Origin: Allomuricauda sp. M10 | GTDB lineage: Bacteria > Bacteroidota > Bacteroidia > Flavobacteriales > Flavobacteriaceae | Direction: 5' to 3' | DNA: 64,000 nucleotides | Assembly (NCBI RefSeq): GCF_020782875.1 | Contig: NZ_JAJGBN010000005.1 | Coordinates: 124,001-188,000, forward strand | Part shown: positions 1 to 8,436 of the stretch, piece after piece | Layout: each line of letters starts with the position of its first letter | Numbering within the stretch: position 1 is the first letter of the stretch | Program-made: the position numbers and the translations under genes | The notes under the pieces: generated by a model | Database searches by the model: none | Told to the model about the DNA's origin: nothing | The model's input: only the letters and a program-made list of their open reading frames with translations

Positions 1-1
1 G

Positions 2-721
2 CATCCCATACAAGGACAACCTAAAGACCACCAAGCACAAAGACTACAACCAACCCCTGTGAAGTACAACGCCCCACATATCATTACCGAAGGAGCGATC
101 CAATATCCATTGGGCACCCTCAAGGGCAGGGAAATCTACTACGATTTTGAAAAGATCCTGATCTATCTCGACGCGAAGGGCAAGCTCCTATTCGGCAAAA
201 AGTTCAAGATCCACCGAGAGGACCGGGAGATTCTCTATAAGCTCTGCCTCTACTTTATCCAGGATAAGGCTCGTTGCGCACAGTTGGGCCTCGACACCAA
301 CAAAGGTCTTCTCCTCTCCGGGCCTGTGGGATGTGGCAAGACGAGTCTTATGAAATTGTTGAAGCATATCGTTCCCCACCAACGGCCCTATGAGGTCATC
401 CCCTGTCGGAACATTGTCTTTGGCTTTAACCATATTGGCTATAAAACCATTGAGGACTATGGCAATTCCCAATTCTTCTGTTTCGATGATCTGGGCGTTG
501 AACCCACAGGACGGCACTTTGGCCAGGACTGCAATGTCATGGGTGAGATATTGCTCTCCCGTCACGAGCTCTTTGTGAATGACAAGCGAAAGACCCACGC
601 CACCACCAACCTCAATGCCCAAGAGTTGGAGGAACGTTACGGCACCCGCGTCCGATCTAGGATGCGGGAACTCTTTAATTTGGTGGGGTTTGATAGAAAA
701 AGTAAGGATAAACGGACATAA
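2..721 (+). CDS. P-loop ATPase of the conjugative element (5' end outside window)
   Basis: The protein has a Walker A motif (GPVGCGKTS) and a Walker B-like FCFDDLG about 55 residues later, with later sensor-type residues (HATTNLNAQEL). This is the layout of small AAA+ ATPases of the DnaC/IstB type. The reading frame is open to the left edge of the window, with no stop upstream of the first possible GTG at 59, so the true start probably lies outside and the gene is listed as partial. G+C is high (30 of 60 bases in the line at 301), like the tra genes beyond 10.37 kb and unlike the AT-rich genes that follow. I infer that it belongs to the conjugative element. Its exact role (DNA processing or helicase loading) cannot be read from the sequence. 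Confidence 0.7.
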   Translation, partial: HPIQGQPKDHQAQRLQPTPVKYNAPHIITEGAIQYPLGTLKGREIYYDFEKILIYLDAKGKLLFGKKFKIHREDREILYKLCLYFIQDKARCAQLGLDTNKGLLLSGPVGCGKTSLMKLLKHIVPHQRPYEVIPCRNIVFGFNHIGYKTIEDYGNSQFFCFDDLGVEPTGRHFGQDCNVMGEILLSRHELFVNDKRKTHATTNLNAQELEERYGTRVRSRMRELFNLVGFDRKSKDKRT

Positions 722-730
722 GTTTTAATT

Positions 731-762
731 TTGTACTTTAGTTGATTTTGAGTCTATATTTA
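731..762 (+). promoter_or_regulatory. Possible Bacteroidota-type promoter of the defence operon
   Basis: TTG at 731-733 is followed after 21 bases by TATATTTA at 755-762. This resembles the Bacteroidota -33/-7 consensus (TTG, then TAnnTTTG) with one mismatch in the -7 element. The methyltransferase start codon lies at 776, so the leader would be very short. The call rests only on similarity in AT-rich sequence and is weak. Confidence 0.3.
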
Positions 763-775
763 AGTTGAAAATTTA

Positions 776-1855
776 ATGCTAAAAGCAGTTGATTTCTTTT
801 GTGGTGCTGGTGGGGTCACTTGCGGATTCCAAAAAATTGGAATTAATGTTTTGGGAGGATTGGACATTGACCCTAAATTTAGAGAAACATACGAAGGCAA
901 CAATGGTACAGTCTTCTTGAATGAAGATGTTTCCAAGTTATCCCTATTTCCACAAAAGCTTTCAGAGTTACTTCCAATTCAAAAGGACGACAATAATCTA
1001 ATATTTGTTGGATGTAGCCCTTGTCAGTACTATTCAAATCTCAAATCCGATAAAACAAAATCTAAAGATGGAAGGCTTTTGCTTGAGGATTTTAAAGAAT
1101 TCGTGCTTTACTTCAAGCCAGGTTTTGTATTTATAGAAAATGTACCTGGGCTAGAAACGAAAAAAGGTAGCCCCTTATCCAGATTTAAGAGAGAACTTAA
1201 GAAAGTAGGATATGCTTTCGATGAAAAAGTCCTTAATGCAAAATACTTTGGAGTTCCACAGAACCGTAGAAGATTTGTACTAATTGCTTCACGCTTAAAT
1301 CAAGAAATCAAGTTGCCTCTTCAAATTAGAAAAAAGGAAAATCTTGTAACAGTTCAAGATGCAATAGGTGACTATAACTTATTTCCACAAGTGGAAGCAG
1401 GTTATAAGGATGCATCATCTCGGCAACATTCGGTGGCTCGACTTTCAAAGATAAATCTGGAAAGAGTCCGAAACACTCCTAGAGATGGTGGTTCAAGATT
1501 ATCATGGGCAAACAATGATAAACTTCAATTAGAGTGTTATAAAAACCATGATGGCCATTATGATGTCTATGGAAGAATGTTCTGGAAGAAACCAGCACCT
1601 ACATTAACTACACGATTTATTTACACAAGTACTGGACGTTACACTCATCCTGAACAGGATAGAGGAATCTCGCTTCGAGAAGGAGCAACACTTCAATCAT
1701 TCCCCCTCAATTACAAATTTCATTCAACCACTCAAGGTACAATTGCTACAATGATAGGTAATGCCGTTCCTCCCAAACTAGCCGAAGCGATAGGCCAATC
1801 ACTAATTGAACAATGGAATAAATGGCAAAATTTAGAGCAAAGGCAAGAGCAGTAG
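776..1855 (+). CDS. DNA (cytosine-5) methyltransferase
   Basis: This is a complete C5 DNA methyltransferase of 359 residues. Motif I is VDFFCGAGG near the N-terminus. The catalytic PCQ of motif IV has its cysteine at about residue 83. ENV of motif VI is at about 121-123, motif VIII is QNRRRF, and motifs IX/X are represented by REGATLQSF and IGNAVPP. A variable target-recognition region lies between about residues 200 and 270. The gene is the first of a tight operon and overlaps the next gene by 34 bases, so it probably acts with the downstream ATPases and nucleases as the self-marking arm of a restriction-like system. The recognition sequence cannot be predicted from this. Codons are AT-rich compared with the flanking transfer genes, consistent with acquired cargo. 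Confidence 0.95.
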   Translation: MLKAVDFFCGAGGVTCGFQKIGINVLGGLDIDPKFRETYEGNNGTVFLNEDVSKLSLFPQKLSELLPIQKDDNNLIFVGCSPCQYYSNLKSDKTKSKDGRLLLEDFKEFVLYFKPGFVFIENVPGLETKKGSPLSRFKRELKKVGYAFDEKVLNAKYFGVPQNRRRFVLIASRLNQEIKLPLQIRKKENLVTVQDAIGDYNLFPQVEAGYKDASSRQHSVARLSKINLERVRNTPRDGGSRLSWANNDKLQLECYKNHDGHYDVYGRMFWKKPAPTLTTRFIYTSTGRYTHPEQDRGISLREGATLQSFPLNYKFHSTTQGTIATMIGNAVPPKLAEAIGQSLIEQWNKWQNLEQRQEQ

Positions 1856-4698
1856 AACTTCTAGGTAAGGGGCAAATTGCGGATCTTCCTACGGCGATTA
1901 CAGAGCTTTGGAAAAATGGGTACGATGCATATGCAAAAAACCTAGAATGTCGCTTATTTCTTGAAACCTACAAAGACAATAAGAGCCCCATATTCATTAT
2001 TTCAGATGATGGTTTTGGAATGTCTGAAACTGACATTGTTGAAAAGTGGTTTGTACTTGGAACCGACTCTAAAGCCCGAGGAGAAAAAATAGAACCACAT
2101 TTTGGGCTTGATAGAAGAACCCCTATGGGTGAAAAAGGCATTGGCCGCCTTTCCGTTTCTTATCTGGGTCATCAACTATTAATGCTCTCAAAAAAGAAAG
2201 GTGAGGTTGCAAATGCGTTGTTCATTGATTGGAGAGTCCTTGACAACTATGATTTCTATTTGGATGATCTTAATATACCCCTGTTTACATTCTCGTCCAA
2301 TGATGAATTTAAGAAAAACGAAAAGGGTGCGGTTGCAGAATTCCTGAAGAATCTGGACGAGAAGCGATGGACTGAACAAAAGGTGTTAAGGCAACATATG
2401 CTGGAGGATTGGAAATCTTTCAACATTCCAGGTTTTTTATACCAAGAAGTGATTCACGAGTTTGCCAGGAAAGACTATCACGGTACCACCTTTCTCGTTT
2501 TTACACCACATGAACAATTGGTTGAATTATCCGACAAAGACCGAATCGGCCTAAATAAGGATTCAGCTCTTACATACATGCGAGCCTCTCTAAGCGGAAT
2601 GCATAATGATTTGAAAAATCCAAAGAAAGACTTTCAAACCCACTTTTATATTCATGATGCTACTGGAAAGTATAATTTAATTGACGATTTCTTTACTCAG
2701 AACGAAATGCGCAATGCTGACCATTGGTTAAGTGGTGAATTTGATGAATATGGTTATTTTACAGGCGAAATACGAATCTTTAATAAACGGGAAAAATACA
2801 CCTTCAAACCAACACGCCCTCCAGGAAAGACCCCTTATGGCCCATTTAGTATTGAGTGGGGGGCGCTGGAGGGAAATGCTTCAAGTTCAATCCTAAATGA
2901 TACAGCATTTAAAAATTTAAATGAAAAGCTTGAAGTTTTCGGGGGACTTTATATCTATCGTGACGATTTTAGGGTTCTTCCATATGGAAGGCCAGATACA
3001 GATTTCTTGGAATTTGAAAGAAGAAGAAGTTTAGGAGCAGGATACTATTTCTTTTCTCATAGAAGATTTATTGGATATATTGATTTAAAGAGAGATAAAA
3101 ATACCTTGTTGAGGGATAAAGCTGGTAGAGAAGGGTTTATCCAAAATAAAGCATACCGCGAGTTTCGAGATGACCTTATAGATTTCTTTGTCGATATTGC
3201 AAAACGCTATATGCGTAAGACCCCCGAAGGAGAAGAGGCAACTTTTCGCCAAACCCAGTTAGACGAAATTCAGGAAAAATATAACCGGCAACAAGCCGCG
3301 GCCAAAAAGAAAAACGCTAAAACAAAAAAGGCATTTCTTGAGCAGCTAAAAGAAAATAAACCTCTCATATTTCGGTTGGAAAATGAAATAGAAGATTTAG
3401 CAGATCAATTGTCGGAGGAAGCCAAGCGATTAGAAATTAACTACAATAATTACAATAGGCTTGTCGCAGAACTTGAAGATAAGAGAGCACAGGTCAGGGG
3501 ACTACGACTAACCAAACCTCAGGCAATTAAAATAACCAAAAGTCAAGAAAAGGAATATTTAGAATTTCAAAAAGAATATACCCTAGTTGATGATAGGGTA
3601 AAAACCTGCATTAGATTAGTGGAAGATACACGAAGTAGAATCAATGCAGAAAACCTCAAATTAGAATACAATGAAAAGTTTCGATCCCACATAAAATACA
3701 TCGAGAAATTGTTCTCTGACTATAAGTCTATATGCAAAGGTAGCTTTAACCGGGTCAATAATCTTTTAACAGATGAACTAAATACGCAGGTAGACCATTT
3801 TATCGATCAAACTGAAAAAACCAAAATTTTGGCAGATGACGATACAGAGACAATATCTTCGAAAATAAACCTGCTTGACCTCACGGCCGAAGACCAAAAA
3901 ACGCAGATCGAACATTCCATTGGCGGATTCATCAACCACGTTTCGAATCTTCAAATAGACGTTGATGATGACTTTTTAAGAGGGTGGTATGAAAAACAAA
4001 ACCAGAATCTTGAAGAAAAGCTGAATGATTATGAGGAATTAGCACAATTGGGTATGTCAATAGAAATTATTGATCACCAATTCAATGTTATGTACTCCCA
4101 AATGAATGATGCCGTGCATGAAATTGATCAGTACTCCAGAAGGAATAAAGGGATTGAATCTGCATTCAAACAATTAAGAGCGGCTTTTCAGCACCTTGAG
4201 GGAAACTACAAGCTACTTAAACCACTCTATAGAACCAGTCGCAGAACCCGCGAGGTAATAACTGGCAGGCAAATAGAGAGCTATATAAAGGATTTCTTTA
4301 AAAATGATTTTAATAGATACCGAATTGATTTTTCAGTAAGCGAAGCATTTCGTGAATACGAGTTCTTTACATATGATTCTATCATTAAGCCAATATTTTT
4401 AAACATTATCAATAATGCTAACTATTGGTTAATCCCAGTAGAAAATAGGGCAATTAGAATAGATTTGGTGGATGAGGAGATTCGGATTATGAATTCTGGA
4501 GAACGAATCGATGATTCCCACCTAGACGATATTTTTACCTTGTTTTTTACTAGAAAGCGAGATGGTCGTGGAATAGGTCTCTATCTGGCAAAAAAGAATC
4601 TGCAATCTATCGGGTATGACATTTTTGCAACAAATCAAGATGATATTAACAAGCTCAAAGGGGCTTGTTTTATCCTTAAAAAAGAAGATTCAAAATAA
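1822..4698 (+). CDS. Dual GHKL ATPase: MORC/Hsp90-like N-domain plus histidine-kinase-like C-domain
   Basis: The protein has 958 residues. The N-terminal domain carries GHKL motifs: ELWKNGYDA with E28, N32 and D35, then DDGFGM with D63 and G66, then GEKGIGR at about 103-109. This is the MutL/Hsp90/MORC arrangement. A long charged helical, probably coiled-coil region spans about residues 480-690. The C-terminal part looks like a sensor-kinase core. It has an H-box-like segment with His at about 752 (EIIDHQFN), an N-box NIINNANYWL near 861, a degraded G1 box (NSGERI) and a good G2 box GRGIGLYLAKKNL near 915. No transmembrane or obvious sensor segment is seen. The gene overlaps the methyltransferase gene and sits 10 bases before a receiver-like gene. 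ATP-driven clamp and phosphotransfer functions are inferences from the motifs. Confidence 0.85.
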   Translation: MAKFRAKARAVELLGKGQIADLPTAITELWKNGYDAYAKNLECRLFLETYKDNKSPIFIISDDGFGMSETDIVEKWFVLGTDSKARGEKIEPHFGLDRRTPMGEKGIGRLSVSYLGHQLLMLSKKKGEVANALFIDWRVLDNYDFYLDDLNIPLFTFSSNDEFKKNEKGAVAEFLKNLDEKRWTEQKVLRQHMLEDWKSFNIPGFLYQEVIHEFARKDYHGTTFLVFTPHEQLVELSDKDRIGLNKDSALTYMRASLSGMHNDLKNPKKDFQTHFYIHDATGKYNLIDDFFTQNEMRNADHWLSGEFDEYGYFTGEIRIFNKREKYTFKPTRPPGKTPYGPFSIEWGALEGNASSSILNDTAFKNLNEKLEVFGGLYIYRDDFRVLPYGRPDTDFLEFERRRSLGAGYYFFSHRRFIGYIDLKRDKNTLLRDKAGREGFIQNKAYREFRDDLIDFFVDIAKRYMRKTPEGEEATFRQTQLDEIQEKYNRQQAAAKKKNAKTKKAFLEQLKENKPLIFRLENEIEDLADQLSEEAKRLEINYNNYNRLVAELEDKRAQVRGLRLTKPQAIKITKSQEKEYLEFQKEYTLVDDRVKTCIRLVEDTRSRINAENLKLEYNEKFRSHIKYIEKLFSDYKSICKGSFNRVNNLLTDELNTQVDHFIDQTEKTKILADDDTETISSKINLLDLTAEDQKTQIEHSIGGFINHVSNLQIDVDDDFLRGWYEKQNQNLEEKLNDYEELAQLGMSIEIIDHQFNVMYSQMNDAVHEIDQYSRRNKGIESAFKQLRAAFQHLEGNYKLLKPLYRTSRRTREVITGRQIESYIKDFFKNDFNRYRIDFSVSEAFREYEFFTYDSIIKPIFLNIINNANYWLIPVENRAIRIDLVDEEIRIMNSGERIDDSHLDDIFTLFFTRKRDGRGIGLYLAKKNLQSIGYDIFATNQDDINKLKGACFILKKEDSK

Positions 4699-4708
4699 GC
4701 TCTATCGA

Positions 4709-6406
4709 ATGCCTGAAACTCCACCCGCAAATACTTTAGTCGAACCTTCGTTCTCAGAAGTAGCCAAAGATGTTATTCGGAACTCCATTCGTTCTGCGAT
4801 CTGTATAGATGACCGGTACGCTGCGGCTTATGAAGAAGACCCTTCCGGGTTAAATGTCGATGAACCGAGAAAGCTTCATAGATCATTCCGTGAGGATGGT
4901 TTATGCGATTTGGACATCTATCGATTCACAACATTTGAAGAGACTTGGAACGGTGACGTTATGCTGTCGAACAAGGATCTTCTAATTTTAGATTGGGAAC
5001 TTGACGCAGACGGCAATTATAACAATGCTCTCAAAATACTTACCGAGGTTGTTCATTCAAAGAAAATTCCCTTTGTAGTAGTTTATACCTCCACTGCCGA
5101 TCTTCATTCTGTGAGCAAGGCTCTTGTACGTGAGTTTTCACCATACAACACAGAGGTATTTCAAGCAGTTTCTTCTGCCCTCAAAGCAAAATATTCAATT
5201 ATTTCCGATGACCCGGATTCCATTGAAGCGGATATTTTTCTCGAAGAAAACACGGAAACATTTTACGAGTATTTTTTTAATTGGAATAATAGAGAAGAAA
5301 CCGAGTCTAAACTCCTGACTAGCTTTCGTCAAAGTTTTGCCGTAAAGGCACAAATTGGAGACGCACCAATCAAAACCAAGGTATCTGCTGCGGTAAGAAC
5401 AATTGCTGAACAACATGATGACGGACTGTTGGAGTTGGCAATGATGGCTATGTGTCAGGAATCCGAAACCAGATCGCCATTTCGCATAGAACGGATCAGC
5501 ACAGCACAACATGCTTTTCGTTTGAACGGAACGATTGTTCTTGTATATCATAAACAGGGCAAGGAAGACGGAATCAGACCGGAAAACTTGTTCACCGTTT
5601 TCGCAGAGGCGGTTGTAAGCAGTCCGCATAACTATCTCAACATTCTTTCTCTCGAATTGAAAGATCGGCTGCGTGAGTCTTTTTCCAAGATAGGCACACA
5701 GTTTTCAAAGACAGATGAGCAAGCTTTCTTTTACCATTTAGAGAATTATAGGACTTTAAACAATGGACAAGATTATGACCTTCGTTCTATCTATGATTTC
5801 ATTCTAAAAAGCTGGATAGGTGAATTGCACCAGCAAAAGATAAACGAGCAGCCAAGCATTCTTAAGTTTGCAAGTCATCGTTATGATACATTAGAATCCC
5901 CTCCTCCAAAGGAACTCATGGAAACAGATTCAGGCCTTATTGATGAGCTTATTATATATTGTGCATACGTTTCTACATCTAAAGTTGCCGACCGGAGTGA
6001 TCTCTCACTTCGATTTGGTGATTTGTTTGTGAATTCGGAAAATCCTGATGAGTTTTTTCTCTGTATAACACCTGCCTGTGATTGCCTACATCCGAAAGAA
6101 AAAATAAATGACAATTTCTATTTTGCAAAAGGAGCAAATACCAACAAGCTAAATGCTATTCAAAGAGCGGAGAAGGGTTACTATTCGTTTGTTTTAACTG
6201 ATAATGGACCAAAGAGTGTTGAATGGCAATGCAAGCCTTTCACAAGTTATGTGGTTACAAATGATATAAACCAATTTAAAATCAACTATTGTGGCTCCGA
6301 AATTCAGTTGAAACATTTAATCGTTCTCAAGGAAAACTACACCCAAAGGATTGCCAACGAATCATTTGGATATGGTCATCGTGTTGGAATTGATCTCCCA
6401 CATTAA
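4709..6406 (+). CDS. Receiver-like (response regulator-related) protein with unknown C-terminal domain
   Basis: The start is placed at the ATG at 4709, which gives 565 residues and begins 10 bases after the kinase-like gene. The frame is also open upstream into that gene. The first 130 residues look like a receiver fold. An acidic pair follows strand 1 (CIDDR, D34-D35), a phosphoacceptor-like aspartate ends strand 3 (LLILDWELD, D95), and a Thr/Ser ends strand 4 (FVVVYTS, T127). The conserved lysine of classical receivers is not clear. The remaining roughly 430 residues match nothing I recognise and include a Cys-rich ITPACDCLHP segment. No DNA-binding output domain is visible. Position directly after the histidine-kinase-like gene suggests a phosphorelay or mimicry of one. 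Confidence 0.75.
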   Translation: MPETPPANTLVEPSFSEVAKDVIRNSIRSAICIDDRYAAAYEEDPSGLNVDEPRKLHRSFREDGLCDLDIYRFTTFEETWNGDVMLSNKDLLILDWELDADGNYNNALKILTEVVHSKKIPFVVVYTSTADLHSVSKALVREFSPYNTEVFQAVSSALKAKYSIISDDPDSIEADIFLEENTETFYEYFFNWNNREETESKLLTSFRQSFAVKAQIGDAPIKTKVSAAVRTIAEQHDDGLLELAMMAMCQESETRSPFRIERISTAQHAFRLNGTIVLVYHKQGKEDGIRPENLFTVFAEAVVSSPHNYLNILSLELKDRLRESFSKIGTQFSKTDEQAFFYHLENYRTLNNGQDYDLRSIYDFILKSWIGELHQQKINEQPSILKFASHRYDTLESPPPKELMETDSGLIDELIIYCAYVSTSKVADRSDLSLRFGDLFVNSENPDEFFLCITPACDCLHPKEKINDNFYFAKGANTNKLNAIQRAEKGYYSFVLTDNGPKSVEWQCKPFTSYVVTNDINQFKINYCGSEIQLKHLIVLKENYTQRIANESFGYGHRVGIDLPH

Positions 6407-6412
6407 CATGTA

Positions 6413-8206
6413 ATGGAATTAATTGAAGTCATAGAAAAAATAAAAAGTTCAGGAAAATTCAAGAACTATATCGATTTTATTCAGTTCCCTTATTATAGAA
6501 ATGTTGAAATTGATACACGGATTACATTTACTTTCCCTCTGACTGTATTTATTGGTCAAAATGGATGTGGTAAAAGTTCTTGTTTGCATGCTTTATATGG
6601 AGCACCAGATAGATATACCCCCTATAAATTTTGGTTTGATACCAAAGTCGACCCTGTAAGTTACTATGACGACCAACGTAAAAGACATTCATTTTGGTAC
6701 TCTTATCAGAAAGGAAATCAGACCTTTGAGGTGATTAAAGCGAGAATTAAGCGAAAGGATGACCCTAACTATTGGGAAACCAGTAGGCCATTGGCATGGG
6801 CTGGAATGAAAACAAGGTCTAATAAAAATGAGCGAGATAGGCCAGTAATTAAGAATGTGGTGTATCTGGACTTCCGATCTGAATTAAGTGCTTTTGACAA
6901 ATATTTTTACTTTGGAAACCTGAAGCTTAGTAAGGCTAGAAACAAACAGGAATATCTCCGCAGAAAATCATCATCGCTAAATAAAATCTTTACTGGCGCC
7001 AAAGCTACCATAAGTTCAAGTACAAGAGCTTTAAACCTGCCAATGGAAGAATTATCTGGATTGGAATTGGAGTGGATTTCTTTCATTCTTGGAAGGAAAT
7101 ATATAAGCGGGCTTTCGGTTTTACACGAACTATTCAGAAACAAGGGCTATTCCGTACTTTTTCAAACTAATTTTGCTAAATATTCTGAAGCCGTTGCAGG
7201 TAGCGGTGAAATGGCTGTGGTCAGATTGGTAAGAGAAGTTCTTGCTGCCCAAGACTACTCTTTGATTTTGTTGGACGAGCCAGAAGTTTCTTTACACCCT
7301 GGAGCACAGAATAGATTGAAAATATTTCTACTAGATCAGATCAAGAATAAAAAGCACCAAGTCGTATTAACTAGCCACTCCCCTTCTATCGTAAGGGGAC
7401 TTCCCAAGGAATCAATCAAAGTTTTTTATCAAAATCCTAGGAACGGGAGATTTTTGGTCAAAGAGGGCCTCACTCCCGAGGAAGCTTTTTTCCATATCGA
7501 GTTTCCCATTGACAACCGAAAAAGCATTATCGTGGAAGATATACTAGCACAGGAAATCGTTTCTGGTGTTTTAGACAAAATGGGAGAAGAAACAAGAAAT
7601 CTGTTCAATGTAAAATTTAACCCAGGAGGAGAATCTGTTATAAAAAAAGAATTCATTACTGTTTATTGTCGTGAACAAAATATAAGGGATTATGTATTTT
7701 TCGATGGAGATCAAAATCCAGAAACTCCCCACCTTGACTGGCGAACAATACCGACTACCAACTTGACTGTCAAAAATCTAAGAACAAAGATTAGAGAACA
7801 AATCGGAGAAGAAATTAAGTTTTCGGTGGATGGTGGCCAGGGGGGAGGTAATCAGGACCAACAACTGGAATTATTGAAATCGTATCTTGACTACTATTTA
7901 ACCCATGTCTTTTATCTCCCACAGTACACTCCAGAAGATTTATTATGGAATAATGAATTGGCAATAACTCTGATTAATGGTGTAATAATTGATAGAGAAA
8001 CTGCCCAACGAAGAATATCTGATCTCACAAACATCCAACCCAAAAAATTGAAATTTGCATTCCTGTCAGATATTGTTCAAGGAGGAAGTCATTCAGAGGC
8101 AATCTCAGGTATCCACAAACAGTTTTTACAAAGATGGTTGAACGAAGCTAATTGTGACTTCTTGTGTATTCGGGATTACATAACCCAAATAATAAATCAA
8201 GAATAG
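6413..8206 (+). CDS. OLD-like ATPase with C-terminal TOPRIM domain
   Basis: The protein has 597 residues. The N-terminal ABC-type ATPase has Walker A GQNGCGKS at residues 48-55, a signature-like AGSGEMAVVR, Walker B LILLDEPE with D288-E289, and an H-loop TSHSPS. The C-terminal half has TOPRIM signatures: IIVED with E375, and VFFDGDQ with D431 and D433. This pairing is that of OLD-family nucleases such as GajA or P2 OLD, which cut or nick DNA. Here it lies 6 bases after the receiver-like gene and so is probably co-translated. I infer it is one of two effector nucleases of the cluster. It could be an independent OLD module, but the spacing argues for one operon. Confidence 0.85.
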   Translation: MELIEVIEKIKSSGKFKNYIDFIQFPYYRNVEIDTRITFTFPLTVFIGQNGCGKSSCLHALYGAPDRYTPYKFWFDTKVDPVSYYDDQRKRHSFWYSYQKGNQTFEVIKARIKRKDDPNYWETSRPLAWAGMKTRSNKNERDRPVIKNVVYLDFRSELSAFDKYFYFGNLKLSKARNKQEYLRRKSSSLNKIFTGAKATISSSTRALNLPMEELSGLELEWISFILGRKYISGLSVLHELFRNKGYSVLFQTNFAKYSEAVAGSGEMAVVRLVREVLAAQDYSLILLDEPEVSLHPGAQNRLKIFLLDQIKNKKHQVVLTSHSPSIVRGLPKESIKVFYQNPRNGRFLVKEGLTPEEAFFHIEFPIDNRKSIIVEDILAQEIVSGVLDKMGEETRNLFNVKFNPGGESVIKKEFITVYCREQNIRDYVFFDGDQNPETPHLDWRTIPTTNLTVKNLRTKIREQIGEEIKFSVDGGQGGGNQDQQLELLKSYLDYYLTHVFYLPQYTPEDLLWNNELAITLINGVIIDRETAQRRISDLTNIQPKKLKFAFLSDIVQGGSHSEAISGIHKQFLQRWLNEANCDFLCIRDYITQIINQE

Positions 8207-8305
8207 AACTATTATATCAATTCCCTAAAAATTTTTCTGTCAATAGAAGGACTATAAAGTATTTTATGTCTTTGAAAAATAGAACCAAAAACATAGGTTT
8301 TAAAT

Positions 8306-8352
8306 TATTCTCTCTTTAAAGAGAATATATAATTGATATAATTAAATCAATT
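8306..8352. promoter_or_regulatory. Two inverted repeats ahead of the nuclease gene
   Basis: The 216-base gap after the OLD-like gene contains two adjacent inverted repeats. One is an imperfect TATTCTC...GAGAATA arrangement around 8306-8328. The other is AATTGAT at 8331-8337 facing ATCAATT at 8346-8352. They lie directly before the small ORF and the nuclease gene. They could be an operator, an internal terminator, or a site kept by the cargo. The sequence is very AT-rich, which makes chance pairing more likely. Confidence 0.35.
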
Positions 8353-8355
8353 CTT

Positions 8356-8436
8356 ATGGACAACAATATAAGCGGACTGATAAAATACGCCAGAAGAAAA
8401 GGAAACGCATTCAAGATTATTAATGAAAACACCTGA
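8356..8436 (+). CDS. Possible 26-residue upstream ORF overlapping the nuclease start
   Basis: An ATG at 8356 opens a 26-codon frame that ends at TGA 8434-8436, so it overlaps the nuclease start codon at 8423 by 14 bases. The peptide begins MDNNISGLIKYARRKGN and is basic. It may be a coupling leader or a chance ORF. Nothing homologous is recognised. Confidence 0.3.
   Translation: MDNNISGLIKYARRKGNAFKIINENT

Noticed and set aside
188..622. Minus-strand frame of 144 residues inside the ATPase gene
   Set aside because: It lies wholly antisense to a clear P-loop ATPase and has no recognisable domain.
4616..4708. Frameshift fusion of the kinase-like and receiver-like genes
   Set aside because: The receiver frame is open upstream into the kinase gene, but the A-rich run near 4674 is not in the phase needed for a standard -1 slip. 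A plain start at 4709 explains the data.
5195..5629. Minus-strand frame of 144 residues inside the receiver-like gene
   Set aside because: Composition is irregular and it is antisense to a gene in a tight operon.
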